Source of the DNA: Mycolicibacter arupensis
Lineage (GTDB): Bacteria > Actinomycetota > Actinomycetes > Mycobacteriales > Mycobacteriaceae
Reading direction: 5' to 3'
Length of the DNA stretch: 64,000 nucleotides
Assembly: GCF_002086515.1 (NCBI RefSeq)
Contig: NZ_MVHH01000009.1
Span: 50,920 to 114,919, forward strand
The notes under the pieces: model-generated
Databases searched by the model: none
Told to the model about the DNA's origin: nothing
The model's input: the letters and a program-made list of their open reading frames with translations, nothing else
Position numbers and translations under genes: made by a program
Shown here: positions 16,404 to 24,638 of the stretch, piece by piece
Position numbering within the stretch: the first letter of the stretch is position 1
Layout: every line of letters begins with the position of its first letter

Positions 16404-16428
16404 GGCACAAATACGCGAATTTGTGCCA
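16403..16428. promoter_or_regulatory. 10 bp perfect inverted repeat, TetR operator candidate
   Basis: TGGCACAAAT-ACGCGA-ATTTGTGCCA: 10 bp arms without mismatch and a 6 bp spacer, placed between the divergent TetR and oxygenase genes. This is the strongest palindrome in the window and a very likely operator. Confidence 0.75.
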
Positions 16429-16465
16429 TTGCGCAGAGGATCCGCTCACTACCGGAGGTCTTTGG

Positions 16466-17794
16466 ATGCCCACGCACTACCCCGAGCTCTACGAGCGCGT
16501 CCGCCGTCAGGCCGAACTGCTGCCCGAGCTCTACGCGGGCCTGGACTTCGATGTGCAGCCCTACCGCACCACGACCGACCCCAATGACGTCGCGTCGCTG
16601 CCGGGCAAGCCCGAAACCCGAGCAAAGCTGCTGGCCGACGAGGCCGCCGTCGAGCTGATTACCACGGCCACCTGGCTGGGCGACGTGGTGTCGGATTCCT
16701 ATGCGGCATTGATGGGCCAGTACAGCGTCAGCACCCTGATCGGCATGCTTAAGCAGGCGTGCCGTCACGGCATCGATGCGGTGCCGGACGCGCCACCGGA
16801 GCTGGCCGCGTTCATCGCCGACATGGAGTCCACGCCGGACTGGCTGGACATGGACCTGGTGCACAAGGGCGCCGAGCACTCCCGGCTGCCGATGGCGCTG
16901 CTGGCCCCGTTCGTGGTCCGCGGCGCGTTCATCGCGACATTCCTGAACACCTATGCCGCGCTGCCCATGGCACTGACCGGTGCACTGTCGGGTAAACGCG
17001 CGGCCGGCCGGGTCAACGAGACCACCAGTTTCTTTGCCGTCACCACCCTGCCCGGCGCGCTGGATCGGTACGGACCCGGCTTTGAGGCCGCGGCCATGGT
17101 GCGGCTGATGCACTCGATGGTGCGGTTCAACGCGCTCAAGCGCTCCCCGAAGTGGGACATCGGCATCTACGGGCTACCGATTCCGCAGATCGACCAGATG
17201 CCGGCCGGGATGATCAACCTCTTTGTGCTGGCGATGGACGCCCGCCGCCAGGGACGTACGGAGTTCACGTCGAGCGAGCGCGCGCAGGTCGAGTTCACCC
17301 GCTATCGCTGCGTTCTGCTCGGGCTTCCCGAGGAGATGCTGCCGACCACACCCGACGAGATCATCCGCGTGTTCAGCGCACGCGCCGCGCTGCTGCGCGA
17401 CGACTTCGACGACTCCACCTGCGGAGAGCTCGTCCGCTCGACGATGGCCGCCTACCTGCGGCAAGAGCACACCGTGAGCGAGCGCATTGCCGACGCGGTC
17501 GAAAAGAGCTACAGCAAGGCCTTCTTCGTCAAGACCTTCTGCGGCGGCAAACGCGACGTGGCCGCCAAGATGAGCGTCACCCTCAGCGCGGGCGACTATC
17601 TGCGGATCGCCCTGACGGCACCGTTTGTCACCGGCCGCCTGCTGCTGGTGCAACAGGCCGTACGCATCCCCGGCCTGCGCGGCCCGACCAACGCCTACGT
17701 GCTCCGGCTGCTCAAGAAACGGCTCAAGGCCTACGGAACGCCCGAATTCACCAGCGACGCGGCCGAGTACACCCCGTCCGGCAAGGCCGCCTGA
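16466..17794 (+). CDS. DUF2236 oxygenase, MpaB / latex-clearing-protein type (copy 2)
   Basis: 442 residues, exactly the length of copy 1 and alignable with no gap over the first 220 residues. Similarity is highest in the core (161-220, about 54 of 60 identical) and lower at the N-terminus. The putative heme ligand His216 in RLMHSMVRFN is kept. The ATG at 16466 has GGAGG about 8 nt upstream. Its last 64 bp overlap the convergent acyltransferase gene. The pair of regulators with different sequences suggests that the two copies answer different signals while performing similar chemistry. Confidence 0.82.
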   Translation: MPTHYPELYERVRRQAELLPELYAGLDFDVQPYRTTTDPNDVASLPGKPETRAKLLADEAAVELITTATWLGDVVSDSYAALMGQYSVSTLIGMLKQACRHGIDAVPDAPPELAAFIADMESTPDWLDMDLVHKGAEHSRLPMALLAPFVVRGAFIATFLNTYAALPMALTGALSGKRAAGRVNETTSFFAVTTLPGALDRYGPGFEAAAMVRLMHSMVRFNALKRSPKWDIGIYGLPIPQIDQMPAGMINLFVLAMDARRQGRTEFTSSERAQVEFTRYRCVLLGLPEEMLPTTPDEIIRVFSARAALLRDDFDDSTCGELVRSTMAAYLRQEHTVSERIADAVEKSYSKAFFVKTFCGGKRDVAAKMSVTLSAGDYLRIALTAPFVTGRLLLVQQAVRIPGLRGPTNAYVLRLLKKRLKAYGTPEFTSDAAEYTPSGKAA

Positions 17795-18951
17795 GCGCCC
17801 TGGCCGCCTGCTTTCGGGTGGCGGGTCTCCCAGCCCCGCAACTTCTCGCGGCAGGGCTGCTCCACCAGGGCGTAACTGACCGCGGCGATCGCGACGGTGA
17901 ACACCATCGTCAGCGCCAGCACCACCGCCATGTCCCCGGTGAAGGCAAATCTGCCGATCACCGGGAACACCATGTCCAGGGCCGCCAGGTGCCAGATGAA
18001 GATCCCATAGGACCATCGACCCAAGGTCACCATCGGCGCGCTGGCTAAGAACCGGTGCCGCGCGTCGGGTCGGTCCAGCACCAGCGGGGCCAACAGGGAC
18101 CACGCCAGCACACCGCCCATGGCGGTGCGCACGATGAACTGGCCCACGGTCGCCGAGGTCAGCCCCTCGGGCCCCGCCAAGGGTGACGCCGCCACGACGA
18201 ACGCCACCAGGGTCACGCATGCCATCGGCAGCCGTCGACGCGCCAGCCGGTGCACCCAGCCGACCGGGGTGTAGACCCACTCGGCGAGCAACATGCCTGC
18301 CCCGAACCAGCAGCCGTATGCCGGTGCCCAGTTCAGCGGGTTCACCCCGACGGGTGTGTGGATCCGCAGGAACCCCCACCCCAGGCTCAGCAGCGCCAAT
18401 CCCGCGATCGCCGGTATCCGGGCACGAACCGGTAGTCGCCGTGCCCCCCAGGCCAGCAGCGGCAGCATCAGGTAGAAGCTGACCTCGACCGCCAGGCTCC
18501 ACATCTGGGTCAGTCCCGGTGTCAGCGTCAGCGGCACGTATATCTGCGTCAGCGTCAGATTCGCCAGCCAGACGGTCAGGCTGGCCCCGCCCGCATCGGG
18601 CAGCAGCGCCAGGATCACCACCACGGCCACCAGGTAGGCCGGCAGAATTCGCACCACCCGCGACCGCAGGTAATGCCCGGCGGCCGGGGCGGGGCGCAGA
18701 CCGCGGGCGGCCGCGGCATGCCCGCGCCACAACAGGAATCCGCTCAGCGCGAAGAACACCGCCACCGCCATGTCGAAGCGGCCCCACAGCCGTCCGCTGA
18801 TGCCCGAGGAATGCCCGGTCTGAAACGCCACGTGGGTGATGACCACCCCGATCGCCGCGCAGGCCCGCATACCCTCGACAGCAGGCAGGAAGCCACGTGC
18901 GCCACCCACCTGCTGTTTCATCTCATTTCCGACCGGGGCATCGATGGACAC
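17731..18951 (-). CDS. Acyltransferase 3 family integral membrane protein (Rv0228-like)
   Basis: 406 residues, about ten transmembrane segments. The acyltransferase-3 pattern is present: EGMRACAAIGVVITHVAF with the catalytic His near the end of the first helix, FFALSGFLLWRG, YLRSRVVRILPAYL and MWSLAVEVSFYL. Such proteins transfer acyl groups from acyl-CoA to extracytoplasmic sugars or lipids. It occupies the place of Rv0228, divergent from the DUF3068 gene. The GTG at 18951 is the longest start; ATG 18921 (MKQQVGG) is a good alternative since TACTGT sits directly before the GTG and would place the transcript start inside the longer frame. It overlaps the convergent oxygenase gene by 64 bp. 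Confidence 0.87.
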   Translation of the reverse strand: MSIDAPVGNEMKQQVGGARGFLPAVEGMRACAAIGVVITHVAFQTGHSSGISGRLWGRFDMAVAVFFALSGFLLWRGHAAAARGLRPAPAAGHYLRSRVVRILPAYLVAVVVILALLPDAGGASLTVWLANLTLTQIYVPLTLTPGLTQMWSLAVEVSFYLMLPLLAWGARRLPVRARIPAIAGLALLSLGWGFLRIHTPVGVNPLNWAPAYGCWFGAGMLLAEWVYTPVGWVHRLARRRLPMACVTLVAFVVAASPLAGPEGLTSATVGQFIVRTAMGGVLAWSLLAPLVLDRPDARHRFLASAPMVTLGRWSYGIFIWHLAALDMVFPVIGRFAFTGDMAVVLALTMVFTVAIAAVSYALVEQPCREKLRGWETRHPKAGGQGAQAALPDGVYSAASLVNSGVP

Positions 18952-18977
18952 ACAGTAGCTGCTTCACCTAGTGCTGT

Positions 18978-18983
18978 TAGGGT
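18978..18983 (+). promoter_or_regulatory. -10 element (TAGGGT) of the DUF3068 operon
   Basis: TAGGGT lies about 40 bp before the GTG start, with a consensus AAGGAGG between, giving a leader of about 34 nt. Confidence 0.4.
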
Positions 18984-19023
18984 CGAACAGATTTAGGTAC
19001 GGATTGAAGGAGGAAGCGGCGAC

Positions 19024-20286
19024 GTGAACCGAGCAATCATGATGCGTATCGCGGCATGCGCAGTCATGGGCCTCGGCGCCGCCCTGATGGTCGCGGCACT
19101 GTTGCTGTCCACCTACACGGTGGGCAAGATCGCGAAGATCCCGCTGGATATCGACGTCACGCTGATCGGCAACGGCAGCGGAGCGGCGTTGGACCCGGAG
19201 TCCCTCGGCGGCGAACACGCCATCGTCGACCAGGACGTCCCGCTGGTGTCCCAGCAGCAGATCACCGTCGAGTCGCCCGCCAATGCCGACGTCGTGACCC
19301 TGCAGGTCGGCTCCTCGCTGCGGCGCGCGGACCGGCAGAAGGACTCCGGCCTGCTGTTGGCGATCGTCGACACGGTCACCTTGAACCGCACGACCGCGCA
19401 GGCCATTTCGGACGACACCCACCCGGGTGGCTCGGTGCAGCGACCGCGCAATTTCGAAGACGAATCGCCGCCCACCAACATCGCGCTGCCCCACGAGGGG
19501 TTGACCTACCGGTTCCCCTTCGACACCAAGAAGCAGTCCTACGAGTACTTCGACCCGATTGCGCAGAAGGCGTACGAGGCCAACTATGAGGCCGAGGACG
19601 ACGTCAACGGGCTGACCACCTACCGATTCGTGCAGAACGTCGGCTATGACAGTGACGGCAGCCTGGCCGAGCCGGTGCGCTACCCCTCGCTCTACGGCCA
19701 CGACGAAGACGGTGAGATCACCGCCCCGGGCAGGATCTGGAACATCGAGGGCGCCGACCCCGACGAGGACGTCACCATGACGCGGTACTACGCCGCGCAG
19801 CGGACCATGTGGGTGGACCCGGTCTCGGGCACCATCGTGAAGTCCAAGGTGCACGCCAACCACTACTACGCCCGCGACCCGCTCAAGCCGGAGGTCGCGC
19901 TGGCCGACTACACGGTCACCAGCGCTGAAGAGACCATCGAAGCGCAGGTCAACGCGGCCCGCAACGAACGCGACCGATTTGCTCTGTGGTCGCGCATCCT
20001 GCCGATCACCTTCACCGCCGCGGGGTTGATCTGCCTGATCGGCGGCGTGCTGATCGGCTGGTTCAGCCTGCCCGCCGAGGCGGCACTGGGTCGTGCCGGG
20101 CGGGACGACGGTGGATTCTTCGGCGGTTTCGCACCCAAGGCACCCACGGCCGAACGTCCTTCGGGCGCTGAGGCCGAGACCGAAAAACTGCCGACGCAAC
20201 GTCCCCAGCTGGACCGCCCGGCGGGGCCACCGGAGTCGAGCCCCCCGGATCGCGGAACCCCGGATTCGGCTCCCGACCAGCCGTAG
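19024..20286 (+). CDS. DUF3068 (PorA-family) membrane protein, Rv0227c-like
   Basis: 420 residues. A transmembrane helix near residues 8-30 is followed by a large beta-rich extracytoplasmic domain, a second helix near 325-350 (ITFTAAGLICLIGGVLIGWF) and a Pro/Glu-rich cytoplasmic tail. Homologues in Corynebacterium (NCgl2760) and M. smegmatis (MSMEG_0317) have been reported to be needed for lipomannan maturation and lipoarabinomannan synthesis. The GTG at 19024 follows AAGGAGGAA by 8 nt; a TAGGGT -10 lies at 18978-18983. The next gene starts within 8 bp of its stop, so the two are one operon. Confidence 0.87.
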   Translation: MNRAIMMRIAACAVMGLGAALMVAALLLSTYTVGKIAKIPLDIDVTLIGNGSGAALDPESLGGEHAIVDQDVPLVSQQQITVESPANADVVTLQVGSSLRRADRQKDSGLLLAIVDTVTLNRTTAQAISDDTHPGGSVQRPRNFEDESPPTNIALPHEGLTYRFPFDTKKQSYEYFDPIAQKAYEANYEAEDDVNGLTTYRFVQNVGYDSDGSLAEPVRYPSLYGHDEDGEITAPGRIWNIEGADPDEDVTMTRYYAAQRTMWVDPVSGTIVKSKVHANHYYARDPLKPEVALADYTVTSAEETIEAQVNAARNERDRFALWSRILPITFTAAGLICLIGGVLIGWFSLPAEAALGRAGRDDGGFFGGFAPKAPTAERPSGAEAETEKLPTQRPQLDRPAGPPESSPPDRGTPDSAPDQP

Positions 20287-20293
20287 TTCCGCG

Positions 20294-21991
20294 GTGGTGC
20301 GAGCCAGGCGCTGGGCTCCGCCGTGCTATGCACTTGGACTGACTCTGCTCATCCTGGCGCCCCTGCTGCGCCCGGGTTACCTGCTGCTGCGCGACGCCGT
20401 CTCGACACCGAGGTCGTATCTGACCGGATCGGCCCTGGGTCTGGGCGAAGCGGCGCCGCGCGCGGTGCCGCAGGACTTCGCGGTGGCGCTGGCATCGCGG
20501 ATGTTCGACGGCGGCTCCGTGGTCAAGGCGTTGCTGTTCGCGGGCCTCTGGCTGGCCGGCTGCGGTGCCGCTCGGCTGGTCGCGGAGACGCTTCCCGAGG
20601 CCGGGCTACCCGGTCAACTGGTGGCGATCACGGTGGCGATCTGGAACCCCTATGTGGCCGAGCGCCTGCTGCAGGGCCATTGGAGCCTGCTGGTCGGGTA
20701 CGGCTGCCTGCCCTGGGTGGCGGTGTGGATGCTCAGGCTGCGCTCCGGCGCCTCCGGACTGTGGGGATTGGTCTTCTTTCTGGCACTGGCCGGGCTGACC
20801 CCGACCGGACTGATTCTGGCCGCGGTGGTGGCGCTGGTCTGCGTGGCAGGGCCAGGCTGTGGACCGCCACGCTGGTGGTGCGCGGTGAGCACGGTCGCGA
20901 TCGCGGCAACGGCCGCGCTGCCCTGGCTGATGGCGTTGGCCCTGAGCTCGGGGTCCGCGCGCGGCGAGGCGCTCGGGGCGACGGCGTTCGCGGCCCGTGC
21001 CGAACCCGGACTGGGCACGCTGGGCAGTCTGGCCGGGCTCGGCGGGATCTGGAACGCCGAGGCCGTGCCCGGCTCACGGCGAACGGCTTTCGCACTCGTG
21101 GCGACGGCAGTGTTCGTCGGCGTGCTGGCTGCGGGGTGGTCGGCGGTCCGAGACCTGCCCGCGGTTCGCCCACTGCTGATCCTGGCGGGCTCGACGGTGC
21201 TGCTGTTCGCGCTGTTGGCCACCGGGCCGGGCCTGGTCCTGCTGCGCTGGGCCACGGACGTCGCGCCCGGGCTCGGGATGCTGCGCGACGGCCAGAAGTG
21301 GGTTGCGCTGGCGCTGCCCGGCTACCTGCTGGCCGGGGCCGGCGCGGTCCTGCGACTGCGGGATCGGTTGCCGCCGGCGCGGGCGGCCCTGGTGTGCTGT
21401 CTGGCTCTGATCCTCGTCCTGCCCGACTTGGCCTGGGGAGTGGCAGGTCGAGTCGCTCCGGTGCACTACCCCCCGGGGTGGGCAACGGTGGCCGCCACGA
21501 TCAACGCTGATCCCCGGCCGGTGGCGGTGTTGCCGGCCGACACCATGCGCCACTTCTCCTGGGCCGGAACGGCTCCGGTCCTCGATCCCTTGCCCCGCTG
21601 GGTGCGCGCCGAGGTGCTCAGCACCGGTGATCTGACGGTCGGTGACCAGAGGGTGCCCGGCGAGGGCACGCACGCCCGCGAGGTGCAGGAAGCACTGTTG
21701 TCGGGGGCCGACCCCGCCACGCTGGGCGTGAAGGGGGTGGGCTGGGTGGTCAAAGAGACGGATGTGGACGGCCAGATCGGCTCGGCGGCCAAGACACTGA
21801 CGCGACTGCCGGTGTCCTACCGCGACGCCGACCTCACCGTGTACCGGGTCGGTGGTCGCGCGCCCAAGGCCGCGGCCGGCGCGCGCCGGGCCGCGATCGC
21901 CGCCCACCTGGTGTGGCTGGCCATGCTGCTGGTGGGCGCGGGAGGTCTGGCGGTGACGTCGATACGCCGACGCGTACGCGACTGGAACTAG
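20294..21991 (+). CDS. Polytopic membrane protein, GT-C-like (Rv0226c-like)
   Basis: 565 residues, with many hydrophobic helices from residue 15 onward and a C-terminal soluble portion of about 150 residues before a last helix (HLVWLAMLLVGAGGLAVTSI). I see no clear catalytic motif; the arrangement of helices plus the loop LLRDAVSTPRSYLTG resembles GT-C-type glycosyltransferases. It corresponds to Rv0226c, always beside the DUF3068 protein, so a shared role in LM/LAM or another envelope glycoconjugate is inferred. GTG codons at 20294 and 20297 are both possible starts. The frame reads further upstream inside the previous gene, which I discount. The stop shares CTAG with the convergent gene. 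Confidence 0.78.
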   Translation: MVRARRWAPPCYALGLTLLILAPLLRPGYLLLRDAVSTPRSYLTGSALGLGEAAPRAVPQDFAVALASRMFDGGSVVKALLFAGLWLAGCGAARLVAETLPEAGLPGQLVAITVAIWNPYVAERLLQGHWSLLVGYGCLPWVAVWMLRLRSGASGLWGLVFFLALAGLTPTGLILAAVVALVCVAGPGCGPPRWWCAVSTVAIAATAALPWLMALALSSGSARGEALGATAFAARAEPGLGTLGSLAGLGGIWNAEAVPGSRRTAFALVATAVFVGVLAAGWSAVRDLPAVRPLLILAGSTVLLFALLATGPGLVLLRWATDVAPGLGMLRDGQKWVALALPGYLLAGAGAVLRLRDRLPPARAALVCCLALILVLPDLAWGVAGRVAPVHYPPGWATVAATINADPRPVAVLPADTMRHFSWAGTAPVLDPLPRWVRAEVLSTGDLTVGDQRVPGEGTHAREVQEALLSGADPATLGVKGVGWVVKETDVDGQIGSAAKTLTRLPVSYRDADLTVYRVGGRAPKAAAGARRAAIAAHLVWLAMLLVGAGGLAVTSIRRRVRDWN

Positions 21992-22767
21992 ATGCGAAGT
22001 TCGCCGCGCAAGACGGTCACGGCGCGCCCGATCAAGATGACCCGATCGCCGTCACACCGAACCCGCAGCTCCCCGCCTCGCTCGGAGGCCTGCTCGGCCG
22101 AGAACTCCTCGACACCCAGACGCTGCGCCCACAGCGCGGCAAGGGTGCAGTGCGCCGAGCCGGTGACCGGATCCTCGGGCACTCCGAAGCGGGGCGCGAA
22201 GACCCGGCTCACGATGTCGGCCCCGCCGTCACCGGCGGCCGTCACCACGACCGCGCGTGCCTCGACCTTCGCCAGCGACGCCGTGTCCGGCCGCAGAGCA
22301 CGGACCTCGGCGGCCGATCCGGCCTCCACCATCACGTCCAGGCCGCCTCGCCACACCGACCGGATGCTCACCCCGGGCAAGCCCGCCACCAGCTCCGGCG
22401 TCAGCGACTCGCTGCGCACCGGGTCCGCCGGAAAGCCCATGCTGATCGCACCGTCAGCACCCGTCGTGCAGGACAGCAGCCGGGAGCCCGCCTGGAAGCA
22501 CTGATCCCCACCCAGGACATGAGCACTGGCCAAGGTGCCCGAACCGCACAATGCCAGTTCGGCAATCGGGCTGAACCACCGCAGCACCCGTGGACCAGCC
22601 TCAGCGTTGACCGGACCGATGAAAGCTGTTGCCGGCTGGTTGAACTCCGCTGCCAGCGCCTGCATCCATGAGGTGTCGGCCGGACCGTCCAGCAGCACCA
22701 CCCCGGTGGGGTTCCCCCGGAACCCCACCGCGGTGAACGTGTCGACTAGATATGCCGCGACAGGCAC
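21988..22767 (-). CDS. PhzF-family isomerase-like protein with altered active-site motifs
   Basis: 259 residues with the diaminopimelate-epimerase/PhzF fold: YLVDTFTAVGFRGNPTGVVLL at the N-terminus, the second-domain motif EDPVTGSAHC, and the usual internal pseudo-symmetry. Two signature residues differ: the segment normally N-x-S-E-T-x-F reads FNQPATAF (Glu replaced by Ala), and the segment normally CGHAT reads CGSGT (His replaced by Ser). The Asp of EDPVTGSA is kept. It may have lost isomerase activity or act on another substrate. The GTG at 22767 directly follows the stop of the DCC gene, so they form an operon. Confidence 0.85.
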   Translation of the reverse strand: MPVAAYLVDTFTAVGFRGNPTGVVLLDGPADTSWMQALAAEFNQPATAFIGPVNAEAGPRVLRWFSPIAELALCGSGTLASAHVLGGDQCFQAGSRLLSCTTGADGAISMGFPADPVRSESLTPELVAGLPGVSIRSVWRGGLDVMVEAGSAAEVRALRPDTASLAKVEARAVVVTAAGDGGADIVSRVFAPRFGVPEDPVTGSAHCTLAALWAQRLGVEEFSAEQASERGGELRVRCDGDRVILIGRAVTVLRGELRI

Positions 22768-23193
22768 CTAGGCGTCCAGGAAGCGGGCACGCACGCCGGG
22801 AGCCGGCAGCGGGCAGGTGTCATGCCTGCCGCCGAGCCGGTAGCGGATCGCCGCGAAGCGGTCATAGAGCCGGTCGCGCAGTCCTGCCGGAATGAGGCGC
22901 AGCGCCAGCAGCAGCCGGAAGGAACCACCGAGATAGCTCAGCACCTGCAGAGCCGCCGCCGAACGCACATCGATCCGCTCATCGGGCCAGCCTGGATTCT
23001 GGACGAAGACCATCGAATCGAGATCCTGCAGCCCCGGATGGCGCTCAATGACGGCGCGTGCGAAGTCGCTGTCCAATGCCGCGAATCGCAGCGTGCCGCG
23101 CCGGTCGAACCGCAGAATCGTCTGGACCGATCGATTGCAGATTCCGCAGACGCCGTCGTAGAGCAACACCGGCGTGGCCTGATCGTCGGGCAT
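22768..23193 (-). CDS. DCC-family thiol-disulfide oxidoreductase-like protein (DUF393)
   Basis: 141 residues. The N-terminal LLYDGVCGICNRSVQTILRFD contains the DxxCxxC signature that names the family; the rest is a small alpha/beta thioredoxin-like domain ending in a basic tail with HDTCPLP. Function is not established for the family; redox activity of the CxxC is presumed. GGGAGG lies 7 nt before the ATG. The stop codon is immediately followed by the GTG of the PhzF-like gene, so translation is likely coupled. It is divergent from the amidase gene. Confidence 0.85.
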   Translation of the reverse strand: MPDDQATPVLLYDGVCGICNRSVQTILRFDRRGTLRFAALDSDFARAVIERHPGLQDLDSMVFVQNPGWPDERIDVRSAAALQVLSYLGGSFRLLLALRLIPAGLRDRLYDRFAAIRYRLGGRHDTCPLPAPGVRARFLDA

Positions 23194-23260
23194 CGATGCA
23201 CCTCCCGCTGTCTGCGCACTTTTGGGCCAGTATGCCCCGGTCCGACGCCCGAGGCCGAGA

Positions 23261-23266
23261 TAGGGT
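23261..23266 (+). promoter_or_regulatory. -10 element of a leaderless amidase transcript
   Basis: TAGGGT ends 6 nt before the GTG at 23273; no Shine-Dalgarno sequence is present. Confidence 0.5.
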
Positions 23267-23272
23267 CACGGT

Positions 23273-24604
23273 GTGGAGCACACGGCGACCGAGATCGCGG
23301 CTGCGGTTCACCGCGGAACGCTGACGGCCCGAACCGCGACGGAGCAGGCGCTGCACCGCATCGAGCAGACGCAGCCGGAGTTCAATGCGTGGCAGGTGAT
23401 CCGCCATGACGCGGCGTTGGCCGAGGCGGATGCCGTCGATGAGCGCGCGGACCGCGGTTCGCTCCCGCTGGCGGGCGTTCCGATCGCCATCAAGGACAAC
23501 ATCGCCGTCGCCGGCGAACCGATGCGCGACGGCTCCCTGGCCACGATCGCCACACCGCAGACCTCCGATCACGAGATCGTTCACCGACTCCGCGCGGCCG
23601 GTGCAGTGATCGTCGGTCTTACCCGCGTCCCCGAGCTCTGCGTTTGGGGCGCAACCGATTCCGCCTTCGGCGTCACCCGAAATCCGTGGAACCTCCAGCG
23701 CACCCCCGGAGGCTCTTCCGGCGGATCCGCGGCCGCGGTCTCATCGGGGGCGGTGCCCATCGCCCACGGAAACGACGGCATGGGCTCGATTCGGATCCCC
23801 GCGGCGTGCTGCGGCTTGGTCGGCCTCAAGCCCGGTCTGGGGGTGGTGCCGGTCGGCGATCCACAGGCCTCGTGGGGCGGCATGTCGGAGAACGGACCGC
23901 TGGCGACCACGGTCGCCGACGCCGCACTGATGTTCTCGGTGATGGCCGATGACCCCGGCGCGGCGGTACTGAGCGAACCGTCCGCGCTGCGCATCGCCGT
24001 GTCGACGTCGGCTCCCGGACCGGCGACGCCGGTGGCGCGCGCGTGGGCCGAGGCGGCCCGTCGCAGCGCTGATCTGCTGCGCGCCGTTCACGTCGTTCGG
24101 TCGGCGACCCCGCGTTACCCGGCCACGCTGATGAGTACCACCGCCCTGGCGTTGTGGACCGCGGGCGTCGCCGCCGACGCACATGCATCGACCGATGTCT
24201 CGCAACTGGAACGGCGCAACCGTGTCCATGTGCGGATCGGCGATGCGGTCTACCGGCGCGGCCTTGCCCACCCCAAGGGACGCGAGGTGTGGCGGCGCCG
24301 CGCGCTGGATTTCTTCACCGACACCGATGTCTTGATCACACCGGCCCTGGCTCAACCTCCGATCAGGTCGCGACGCTGGTCCGAGCGCGGCTGGCTCGCC
24401 TCCATACTCGCCAATGCGCGCTACGCCCCCTTTGCCGCGCCCTGGAACATGGTCGGGTGGCCCGCAATGACGGTGCCCGCCGGACTCGATCATCACGGCC
24501 AACCCGTCTGCGTGCAGTTGGTCGGCAGACCAGGATCGGAACGGACTCTGCTGGGCCTCGCCGCCCAACTCGAGCAACTCCAACCCTGGCCGCGCACGCC
24601 CTGA
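23273..24604 (+). CDS. Amidase signature family hydrolase
   Basis: 443 residues. The Ser-cisSer-Lys triad can be read as Lys in VPIAIKDNI, cis-Ser in TPGGSSGGSAAAV, and the nucleophile Ser in GMGSIRIPAAC. These enzymes hydrolyse amide bonds in varied small molecules; the specificity is not evident. It is not GatA by context, since no gatC or gatB is nearby. The GTG at 23273 is supported by the -10 element 6 nt upstream and by the N-terminal helix ATEIAAAVHRGTLTA typical of the family. It converges with the glycosyltransferase gene with 34 bp between stop codons. Confidence 0.88.
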   Translation: MEHTATEIAAAVHRGTLTARTATEQALHRIEQTQPEFNAWQVIRHDAALAEADAVDERADRGSLPLAGVPIAIKDNIAVAGEPMRDGSLATIATPQTSDHEIVHRLRAAGAVIVGLTRVPELCVWGATDSAFGVTRNPWNLQRTPGGSSGGSAAAVSSGAVPIAHGNDGMGSIRIPAACCGLVGLKPGLGVVPVGDPQASWGGMSENGPLATTVADAALMFSVMADDPGAAVLSEPSALRIAVSTSAPGPATPVARAWAEAARRSADLLRAVHVVRSATPRYPATLMSTTALALWTAGVAADAHASTDVSQLERRNRVHVRIGDAVYRRGLAHPKGREVWRRRALDFFTDTDVLITPALAQPPIRSRRWSERGWLASILANARYAPFAAPWNMVGWPAMTVPAGLDHHGQPVCVQLVGRPGSERTLLGLAAQLEQLQPWPRTP

Positions 24605-24638
24605 GGAGACGTCCCGGGCTGGTCATGGGGCTCGCGCG

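Noticed and set aside
17174..18787. 537-codon minus-strand frame overlapping the acyltransferase gene in another frame
   Set aside because: The acyltransferase frame (17731-18951) has a clear membrane-protein pattern; this one is a Gly/Arg-rich shift of it.
20093..20293. Upstream extension of the Rv0226c-like gene inside the DUF3068 gene
   Set aside because: The extension is a shifted reading of the DUF3068 tail; GTG at 20294/20297 gives a protein starting just before its first helix.
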